Of a DNA stretch of 59,180 nt, positions 17,191 through 24,544 are shown piece after piece. Source of the DNA: a virus; the IMG/VR virus record IMGVR_UViG_3300042691_016575, positions 1 through 59,180 of that record. One strand, given 5' to 3'. How positions within the stretch are numbered: position 1 is the first letter of the stretch; every line of letters starts with the position of its first letter. Both the position numbers and the translations under genes were made by a program. The notes under the pieces are model-generated. The model did no database searches. It saw only the letters and a list, made by a program, of their open reading frames with translations, and was not told the DNA's origin.

Positions 17191-18738
17191 ATGGAACAAG
17201 AAGGTAAAATAAAAATTGTAACAAGAACGCCTGTTAGTTTGACAGATCCAGAATTTTTCTGTAATAAATCTTGGACTGTTTCATTTAACATGAATACAAA
17301 AACCTGGACATCATTTCACAGTTATCTACCTAATTGGTATATAGGAGATAATAATTTCTTTTATTCTGGCCTTAATAATTGTTGTAGTGATATAGATGCT
17401 GATTTCTTGGCATTAGTGGGTAGACTGGATAGAACAATTACAACCACCACTACATTACCTCCTATACCTCCTAGTACTACATCAACATCTACTACTATAT
17501 TTACAGTGGATTGTACATTGATTGGAACAGCTTTTGAGGTATCTTGTGATTTAGCTGGTACAGGAATAATAACAGTGCCTCCAACTACAACAACAACTTT
17601 ATGTCAAAGACCTTCTTGGCTAGTGTCTTATACATTATATAAAGGATATGAAATAATAGGAGAAACACCAGTAGTTACTTCTACATCTTTTGAAGCATTA
17701 TGTGAATCATTCCCTATTATATTAGCTCCAACAGAAAAAACATTAACCAGTTTTACTGCTATGTCTACAAACTCAGATAGCTTAGAAGTGGGACAAATAT
17801 TATATGACACTGATTATCTAACAGACTGCTCGTTAGTTGCAGATGGTTGGTATTTTGATTCAAACAGTTTTATTAATAATACTACTTATCATGTAGTAAA
17901 TGGTGTAGTCACTGAAGTTACAAACTGTGATTGTGGTACTACTACTACTACAAGTACTACAATATTTATTCCTGAGTGCTGTGGAGTGGTGATACTATCA
18001 AATGATGGTATGTATTTATTGAATACATTAACAGGATATACAACCTCTATATTAAACACTCCTAACTTTATGGCTGCAAATGGTATAGCAATGACAACTG
18101 AGTTTTTATGGAGTGTAGATAATACTGAGTTTAGACAATGGGATATAACATTAGATCCTTTTACTGCAACATACAATAGAGAAATTGCTTTCCCAATGGG
18201 GTATGTTCCAGGGCCAATAACTGCTTTAAATAATGATGTGCTAATATGTGTAGATAATGCTAGTGCCCCAGTAAGTGTTGATATTGTTGAAATGGATATA
18301 ACAGATGTAATAGGAGTTAGTACGTTAATACTTTCAATACCAGATATAACAATAATCTCAAATTTATTATATACTTTTGAAGGTAAATTAATATTTGCTA
18401 ACCAAGACTTAATTTCTGGAGATACATACATATCACAATATGATTATGCATCTACAACCCTTGAGTTGTATATTAACTTAGGATCAACTATTGTTACTTC
18501 TATGTTTGAATGTGATTGTGCTATATTCTTTATAGATGATAACAATGTAACATATAACATTAGAAGAGAGAGTCCATATGATATTACAGAAGTAGCAACT
18601 ATAGGAATACCAGTTATTGCAGCTACACAACCTAATAGTTGTATTCCTAATAATTTAGAACCTACTACTACGACAACAAGCTCTTCTACTACCACCACAA
18701 GTTCGTCTACAACAACAACCACTACCACAACTCCTTAA
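17191..18738 (+). CDS. Middle part of the split muzzle plus Thr-linked display domains
   Basis: 515 residues. The first 85 residues (VSLTDPEFFCNKSWTVSFNM, then KTWTSFHSYLPNWYIGDNNF) are the segment that normally follows the KLDY...YDxxxxxFYI region in crAss-like muzzle proteins. Thr linkers follow (about 84-103 and 130-136). A domain of about 105 residues begins at CQRPSWLV and ends DGWYFDSNSF...NGVVTEVTNC. Another Thr linker precedes a region of about 230 residues with repeated four-stranded units (VVILSNDGMYLLNT, ALNNDVLICVDNAS, FEGKLIFANQDL), which looks like a beta-propeller. The protein ends in a pure Thr/Ser tail (from base 18664). The propeller call is by pattern only. The muzzle resumes again in the next gene. 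Confidence 0.7.
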   Translation: MEQEGKIKIVTRTPVSLTDPEFFCNKSWTVSFNMNTKTWTSFHSYLPNWYIGDNNFFYSGLNNCCSDIDADFLALVGRLDRTITTTTTLPPIPPSTTSTSTTIFTVDCTLIGTAFEVSCDLAGTGIITVPPTTTTTLCQRPSWLVSYTLYKGYEIIGETPVVTSTSFEALCESFPIILAPTEKTLTSFTAMSTNSDSLEVGQILYDTDYLTDCSLVADGWYFDSNSFINNTTYHVVNGVVTEVTNCDCGTTTTTSTTIFIPECCGVVILSNDGMYLLNTLTGYTTSILNTPNFMAANGIAMTTEFLWSVDNTEFRQWDITLDPFTATYNREIAFPMGYVPGPITALNNDVLICVDNASAPVSVDIVEMDITDVIGVSTLILSIPDITIISNLLYTFEGKLIFANQDLISGDTYISQYDYASTTLELYINLGSTIVTSMFECDCAIFFIDDNNVTYNIRRESPYDITEVATIGIPVIAATQPNSCIPNNLEPTTTTTSSSTTTTSSSTTTTTTTTP

Positions 18739-18742
18739 TACT

Positions 18743-19609
18743 ATGTCAAAAGTTGTAACAATAAAATTAACAAAAGCTGGCTCCACTGTAGGCCCATTTA
18801 CTCTATCTACAGAGTATGGTGATATTATTGCTACAGGTGTATCAAAAAAATCTTTAATACAAGGTATAAGTTATAATGTAGATGATAGAGTTAATTTTCT
18901 AATTATAGAATCTACAGGAAAGTGTAAAATTAAAAAAACATTTCCTCTAGAAGTATTTAGTATTTACCAATACCAAGATGCTACATATACACAATCTTCA
19001 ACAGCTTGTTTATGGAGACATCTTACAAACATTCAATTATACAATACATACTATGGAAACATAGAACCATACATTATTGAATATCCTTTTGCATATCAAT
19101 ACCAAGATGAAATCTTACAGAATGTAAAAGACTATACAAAAGCATTTGAATATCTTCCTATACCAGATGGTGTATTTAATGACAACACAAGAATAGAAGT
19201 TGATAACAAGTGGTTCACACATGCTATTTTATATAATGGTCAACAGAGCTCAGGACTTTTAGAATTAGTTCCTAAACCAAAAAACAATTTACAAGCTTAT
19301 AATAAATATCCTATCTTTAACACAGATAGTAAAACAATAACATATACTAAGAGTGATAACTTCTATCAGTATAATACATTCTGGGCTTTGAACAAAAGTC
19401 CTTACATTCCAATGTTCTTTACAGGATGTGAAAGCTTATCAATAGATAAAGTGATTAACCAAGAGAATATGGACTATTCCTCAAGAAGCTTTAAAAAAGC
19501 TCCATTAAGAGCTAAAGAATTAAAAATAAGACATATATTAAAAGACAATTGTACAACACACTTGGTGAGCCAATTCATTTTTGGCACAGCACAAATCTCT
19601 TACAAATAA
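18743..19609 (+). CDS. C-terminal part of the split muzzle fused behind a small beta domain
   Basis: 288 residues. Residues 1-66 are the same small beta domain as at the start of the protein at 7124 (TKAGSTVGPFTLSTE...GVSKKSLIQG). The rest matches the end of crAss-like muzzle proteins: YQDEILQNVKDYTKAFEYLP, WFTHAILYNGQQSSGLLELV, PKNNLQAYNKYPIFNTDSK, NFYQYNTFWAL, and the basic ending with FKKAPLRAKELKIRH and QFIFGTAQISYK. In other crAss-like phages these lie in one polypeptide with the two preceding segments. The gene begins four bases after the previous stop. It is unknown whether the three chains assemble into one muzzle. Confidence 0.75.
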   Translation: MSKVVTIKLTKAGSTVGPFTLSTEYGDIIATGVSKKSLIQGISYNVDDRVNFLIIESTGKCKIKKTFPLEVFSIYQYQDATYTQSSTACLWRHLTNIQLYNTYYGNIEPYIIEYPFAYQYQDEILQNVKDYTKAFEYLPIPDGVFNDNTRIEVDNKWFTHAILYNGQQSSGLLELVPKPKNNLQAYNKYPIFNTDSKTITYTKSDNFYQYNTFWALNKSPYIPMFFTGCESLSIDKVINQENMDYSSRSFKKAPLRAKELKIRHILKDNCTTHLVSQFIFGTAQISYK

Positions 19610-19610
19610 T

Positions 19611-21209
19611 ATGAAAGGAAAAGTAAATTGCACATGTGGATGGAGTTGGAACAAGTCAGATTCCAGTGCTAAGGATATGTACATATGTCATGAGTGTGGA
19701 AGAGATAATTCTAACAATATGAAGAATGGGGGATGGCTGGATAATTATGGCAAACAAGCTAATTATAATGATTCAAAAGCTACAGCTTCTCCAGATATGG
19801 TGGGAGATGGATTCTCTAATGTAGGAAGAAACTTTAGTCCTGCATGGGGAGGACAGTTTGAAGATGGAGGGGAAATTCCTCAAGCACAAACAGGAGGATC
19901 TATTCCAGGCTCTGTAGGATTTACATACGCACGTACGAAAGGAATACCTTCTAATGGACCATATGCTAAGAAAACTCTTGCTAGTGCACAGAATGGCCAA
20001 GAAATGCAATACTATCAAAATGGATTAGACTTTAAACCAAAAAGTATTAGTAGAGATGGAGCATGGTTAAATAAATATGATGTAGCACAGAATGGTAAAA
20101 AGAAATTTAAATTAAAGGATGAAAGACTACAAGCTATTAGACCATCTGAATCTACTTTTGTTAAAAAACCAAACTTTGAAGCAGAGCAAGCTAAAGTACA
20201 AAGAACATATGTAGACCAAGTTGGTAAACAAATGGCTGAAGAGAAAAGAAGAAAGAAGTTAACAAAAGACCAAAGAGAAAGAGAAGACTATAATGCTCGT
20301 AATGAACAAACAGGAAGTATTCAAACTCCTGTAGAAGAAAGTACTTGGGATAGAACAAAAGCAATTGTTTCTAATCCATTAACTGCATTTGGATATGCTG
20401 CAAGAAATGAAAGTTTGCCTACAAGATTTCAACATGGTGAAAGAAACACATTAGACAATGCTATTGATTGGGTAAATCCTTTACAAGGAGCAGCAGCATT
20501 ATCAGAAATTCCTGGAGAACTAGGAAGAGGAGAATTTTTAAATGCAGGACTTAGTGCATTAGATGCTGCAGATCTTGGTGTATATGCTAGAGGAGCAAAG
20601 CAATTAAAAAATATAAATCCAGAAGGTAAAATATTTAATGGATTAAATAATCAACTAGATGATATTGCTATTAAAAATACTGAAAGATATATGGCAAAGA
20701 GAACTCCTTCTAATACACCATTATCTAAAGAAATGAATCCACAATTATTAGATAATTTTGATCCAGGAGAATATACACCATTTCAAGAAGATGATTATAT
20801 GAAATGGTTTAACGAACAAAAAAGTAAACTAAATCCTCGCCCTGTTAAACAAGATCCTCGTTCTATAGTGAGAAGATCATCTGTTTTAGATATTAATGAT
20901 ATGAAAGAAGGAGGAGTTATTAAAGATGATATGGGTCAATGGAAATATCCTGGCCAAATTACTGAGATAGGCTCTAACCAAATAACAATGCAAGGAGTTC
21001 CTTATGATGTTCTTGGTATATCAGATACAGGAGATACAAAACTAATGAAGCCAGGAAAAGATTATAAGTTTAAAGGAAAGAAAGTTACAGAGTTTCCTAT
21101 GGCTAAAAATGGAAGAAGACAAGAACAAAAAGGTTTGCAAAACTTGGAGGATTTAACTAATTTTACAAATTACAATAAACCATCAAACTGGTTGAATAAA
21201 TATAATTAA
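19611..21209 (+). CDS. Cargo/ejection-type protein with N-terminal zinc ribbon and KAQxG-like motifs
   Basis: 532 residues from the ATG at 19611, one base after the previous stop. An earlier in-frame ATG at 19581 overlaps the muzzle end. Residues 1-30 form a zinc ribbon (CTCGWSW then CHECGRD). MKNGGWLDNYG and GGEIPQAQTGGSIPG follow, with further AQNG elements, KEGGVIKDD and FPMAKNGRR near the end. A mid-protein hydrophobic and Gly/Ala-rich stretch (LQGAAALSEIPGELGRGEFL) may interact with membranes. Such proteins are found between muzzle and polymerase in Bacteroidota phages. I infer they are internal proteins ejected with the DNA. No enzymatic motif is visible. Confidence 0.6.
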   Translation: MKGKVNCTCGWSWNKSDSSAKDMYICHECGRDNSNNMKNGGWLDNYGKQANYNDSKATASPDMVGDGFSNVGRNFSPAWGGQFEDGGEIPQAQTGGSIPGSVGFTYARTKGIPSNGPYAKKTLASAQNGQEMQYYQNGLDFKPKSISRDGAWLNKYDVAQNGKKKFKLKDERLQAIRPSESTFVKKPNFEAEQAKVQRTYVDQVGKQMAEEKRRKKLTKDQREREDYNARNEQTGSIQTPVEESTWDRTKAIVSNPLTAFGYAARNESLPTRFQHGERNTLDNAIDWVNPLQGAAALSEIPGELGRGEFLNAGLSALDAADLGVYARGAKQLKNINPEGKIFNGLNNQLDDIAIKNTERYMAKRTPSNTPLSKEMNPQLLDNFDPGEYTPFQEDDYMKWFNEQKSKLNPRPVKQDPRSIVRRSSVLDINDMKEGGVIKDDMGQWKYPGQITEIGSNQITMQGVPYDVLGISDTGDTKLMKPGKDYKFKGKKVTEFPMAKNGRRQEQKGLQNLEDLTNFTNYNKPSNWLNKYN

Positions 21210-21211
21210 TC

Positions 21212-24200
21212 ATGAAAGATCAAATATTAAAGTTGGCAGGTGTAAAAACTGATAAAGAATTTTACAAATTATTCCCATCAGAGGAAGCATTTATGAAAGT
21301 ACATGGTAAAGCTTTTAAGAAAGCTCAAATGGGGACTGCTATTAGTAAAGCCCAAGGAGGCACAACCCTTGATAATAATAATAATGGTATTCCTGATTAT
21401 TTAGAATCCACACAAGGTGTTCAAGGTGTTTCTAATAATATACCATTACCTAATAGTCAAGGGACTAGTAACATGTTTAATCCTACTGTGTTACAAGGAC
21501 CTTCAAATTTTTCTAGTAATGATTATTACCAAAATAATAATCCATATGGTATTGCCTCAAATCCAGGAGCTACATCTGTAAATAACCCAGCTGTAGGTAC
21601 ACCTCAATCATCATCTTCAGGAGGGGGTATGGATATGATGCAAGGCATTCCTGTTATTGGTGGACTTATGGGAGGATTTAAAGCTTTGGCTGCTCAAAAG
21701 AAAGCTAAGAAAGAAGCTAGAATGTGGAGTAAAGTAACTGGCCTTCAAGCTCGTGCTGCAGAAAGTGTAGATGTAGATGCTAATCGTCCAAAGAATTATG
21801 TACGTCCAGAAGATAATCCAGTACAACCTGGTCAATTATTTCCTTCATATGGTGTAGGTACAAATGTTTTAAAACGTAATGGTGGTCCTATTAGAGCTGC
21901 TTATGGTGCAGAGATTCAAAATACATATGCTCCTAATACATTATATGATGATTTAGGGTATGAGCCATTAAATGATTCAGATAATGTAAAACAATATTAT
22001 AATGGAGGGGGGTTACCAAAGGCTCAAATGGGTATAGCAAGTGCTGGTGGAGAAGGGTTTGGTCAAAATCCTTATGGAAATATGATTGGTGGAATGTTTG
22101 ATAATAATGCAGGCTCGCAAATTGGGGGATCTATAGGAAGTATGTTTGGTCCAGTTGGAGGAGCTGCTGGTAGTATGATAGGAGGAATGCTTGATAAAGA
22201 TGGTGCTGCAATAAAAGCAGCACAAAAAAGAATTCAAAGAAACCAAGATAGAGTTATGGGTGCTCAATTTGCTAAAGGACTTCAAGGGCAATATGGAAGT
22301 AATATGGAAGAGGGTGGTCAATTAACAAACCCCCAACTAATAACAAGATTTGGAGAACTTGATCAACAAGACTTCTATGACTACGCACATGAAGGAATGG
22401 ATTCTTTAAGAGCAGGTGGACATTTGAGAGAATACACTCCAATCTCAGAAAGAGGAATGGAACAATATGCTATGGGTGGAGAAGTTAAAACTACTTGGGG
22501 AGGACATGCTGAAACTATCTCTCGTAATCCATATATGCCAGGTACAGGAGAAACAATTATGTTTAGAGGAAAATCACATGATGAATCTGATGGTAATGGT
22601 AACACAGGTATAGGTGTTAAATATGGTAAGGGTGGACATGATAGCTACACAGACTATGCTGAATATGGAACTCAAGGAGTTGATGCTGATGTAGAAGTAG
22701 AAAGAGGAGAACCAGCTGCAGAATTACAAGATCCTAATGGTGAAAAGAATTTAACAGTGTATGGTAATTTAAAAATTCCAAATCAATATCTTCCATTATT
22801 AAATGACCCTAGAGCTAAAGGAAAGAAATTTAAAAATTACATTAATGAAATTTCTAAAGATGAAGCTAAGCAAACTAAACTTATAGATAAATCAACCACC
22901 CAATTAAACGATCTTGATGTGAGAAGCTCATTTGATAAATTAAAATTTGATGCATTGTCTTCAAGCATTAAAGGAGCTAATATGAAGCTAAAAGATATTG
23001 CTGATAAGAAAAAGAATGCAGCTTATTTACAAAATGCAATTAATGATACAGCAGAGGAGCATGGATTGGTAGCTGATGATTTAGCAAGAGGTAAAGTTAA
23101 GTATGATAAAGAAGCTTTACAAGAATACGCTGAATATGGAACAACAATTCCTAAAGCTAAAGATGGTGATAAAATCACTGTTTCTAAATCAGATATTCCA
23201 AAATATAAAAAACAAGGATATAAACAAGATCCAAAAAATCCTAATAGATATTACAAACCTGGGACATCTAAAGAAGTGATTACTAAAACTCCTGGTAGTG
23301 AGGCTGTAATTAAAAAAGGGACTCCTGGACAAAAATATGTACCTAATGAAAATGCATGGTGGAAAAGTTTAACTCCAGCTCAAAAAGCTGCACATAATGC
23401 TAAAGTACGTAAAATGATAGAAACAGATCCTAAATATAAAGGAACTCCAGATGAAGTCATAAAAGAAGCTGTAGGTCCTTCAGAAAAAAAGGAAGTAATA
23501 ACTACTCCTGGAGCTGAAGTATATACAGAAGATGGGGATAAAACATATAAGACTACTGATTATAAAAGAAGTAAACTTATGGATATAGCTAATATGATTC
23601 TTCCTTTTATTAGACCTACAGATCAAGAACCTCTTGACCCTAGACAACTATCTGGAGAAATGTATGCACTATCTACTAATCAATTAGAACCTGTACAAGC
23701 ACAAGGATATCAACCTGATTTAGCTACTCCTTATGATATTTCATTACAAGATCAAATGAATGAAATAACTGCACAAACAAGAGCAGCTCAAAGAATGGCA
23801 CAAGGTAATCCCGCAGCTCAAGCTGCCATTGCTGCACAAGCTTATGATGCTATTAATAAAGTGAAGGGAGAAGAGTTCAGAGCTAACCAAGCAATGCAAG
23901 CTGGTGTATACAATCAAAACAGAGCTACATTAAATGATGCTAAGCTTAAAAACTTAGATATATATGATAGACAATATGGAAGACAAGAACAAGCTAAGAG
24001 TAATACAAAAGCTATTACACAAGCAGCTCTTAATTCTATTTCTGATAAATATGCTAAAAACAAATTAGAGAATAGAACTCTAGGTGTATATGAGAACATG
24101 TACAACTACAGATATGATCCATCAGGAAGAGCAATAAATATGAATCCTCTTTACCAACCTAATATGCCTACAATGTATCCTAAACAAAATAATCCAAATA

Positions 24201-24454
24201 TGATTCCTGTTAAAGACGCTGATGGTAATATTATAGAATACAGATCAATTACTCCTACAGATACACAAACTACAGAAACTGTAGTAGAAGAAACAACAAC
24301 TCCTGTTGAAACAACAACAGATTACACACCTATACAAACTACAACTACTGAAGAAGAAGATATTTTTGCGCCTCTTCCAATGAAAAATGGTGGTAAAACA
24401 AAGAAAAAAATTGCAATGAATGGGTCAATAGTTAAAATGTATAAAACTATATAA
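21212..24454 (+). CDS. Large cargo/ejection-type protein with Gly-zipper and repeated GG/KAQxG motifs
   Basis: 1080 residues. The N-terminus carries KKAQMGTAISKAQGGTT. Gly/Ala-rich membrane-type segments occur near residues 145-165 (IPVIGGLMGGFKALAA) and 290-330 (NMIGGMFDNNAGSQIGGSIG, FGPVGGAAGSMIGGML), typical of glycine zippers in pore-forming or injection proteins. The motif xxGGxL/IxxAxxG recurs (NGGPIRAAYGAEI, NGGGLPKAQMG, MGGEVKTTWGG, YGTTIPKAKDG, NGGKTKKKIAMNG). Residues 620-780 are Lys/Pro-rich, 850-960 are helical with many Gln and Ala, and the end is Thr/Glu-rich. Proposed role: internal virion protein that helps form the DNA conduit. This is inferred from composition and position. 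Confidence 0.6.
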   Translation: MKDQILKLAGVKTDKEFYKLFPSEEAFMKVHGKAFKKAQMGTAISKAQGGTTLDNNNNGIPDYLESTQGVQGVSNNIPLPNSQGTSNMFNPTVLQGPSNFSSNDYYQNNNPYGIASNPGATSVNNPAVGTPQSSSSGGGMDMMQGIPVIGGLMGGFKALAAQKKAKKEARMWSKVTGLQARAAESVDVDANRPKNYVRPEDNPVQPGQLFPSYGVGTNVLKRNGGPIRAAYGAEIQNTYAPNTLYDDLGYEPLNDSDNVKQYYNGGGLPKAQMGIASAGGEGFGQNPYGNMIGGMFDNNAGSQIGGSIGSMFGPVGGAAGSMIGGMLDKDGAAIKAAQKRIQRNQDRVMGAQFAKGLQGQYGSNMEEGGQLTNPQLITRFGELDQQDFYDYAHEGMDSLRAGGHLREYTPISERGMEQYAMGGEVKTTWGGHAETISRNPYMPGTGETIMFRGKSHDESDGNGNTGIGVKYGKGGHDSYTDYAEYGTQGVDADVEVERGEPAAELQDPNGEKNLTVYGNLKIPNQYLPLLNDPRAKGKKFKNYINEISKDEAKQTKLIDKSTTQLNDLDVRSSFDKLKFDALSSSIKGANMKLKDIADKKKNAAYLQNAINDTAEEHGLVADDLARGKVKYDKEALQEYAEYGTTIPKAKDGDKITVSKSDIPKYKKQGYKQDPKNPNRYYKPGTSKEVITKTPGSEAVIKKGTPGQKYVPNENAWWKSLTPAQKAAHNAKVRKMIETDPKYKGTPDEVIKEAVGPSEKKEVITTPGAEVYTEDGDKTYKTTDYKRSKLMDIANMILPFIRPTDQEPLDPRQLSGEMYALSTNQLEPVQAQGYQPDLATPYDISLQDQMNEITAQTRAAQRMAQGNPAAQAAIAAQAYDAINKVKGEEFRANQAMQAGVYNQNRATLNDAKLKNLDIYDRQYGRQEQAKSNTKAITQAALNSISDKYAKNKLENRTLGVYENMYNYRYDPSGRAINMNPLYQPNMPTMYPKQNNPNMIPVKDADGNIIEYRSITPTDTQTTETVVEETTTPVETTTDYTPIQTTTTEEEDIFAPLPMKNGGKTKKKIAMNGSIVKMYKTI

Positions 24455-24496
24455 CCCACTTCATTATAGCAAATTAATTAATCACATTATGTAATA

Positions 24497-24527
24497 TTGG
24501 AACATATAATATTTTCCATTACATTTG
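24497..24527 (+). promoter_or_regulatory. Candidate promoter for the polymerase/cargo genes, with overlapping inverted repeat
   Basis: TTG (24497-24499), a 20-base spacer and TACATTTG (24520-24527) match the Bacteroidota promoter pattern TTG-N17-23-TAnnTTTG, 18 bases before the ATG at 24545. This is the best promoter match seen in the window. An inverted repeat overlaps it: GTAAT (24491-24495) with ATTAC (24518-24522), and TGGAA (24498-24502) with TTCCA (24514-24518). It could be an operator or a mRNA hairpin. Confidence 0.6.
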
Positions 24528-24544
24528 TTAAATAATATATACTT

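Noticed and set aside
17191-18742. Sequencing frameshift as cause of the split muzzle
   Set aside because: The breaks contain complete extra domains, proper stop codons and new ATGs, and the pieces do not resume at the same residue after a one-base change. A simple sequencing error does not explain this, though a real recoding event is not excluded.
19581-19610. Longer start choices at 19581, 9749, 10298 and 46261
   Set aside because: Each upstream ATG lies inside the preceding gene or over a promoter-like element. The later ATGs follow stop codons directly or form ATGA overlaps and begin with the expected conserved residues.
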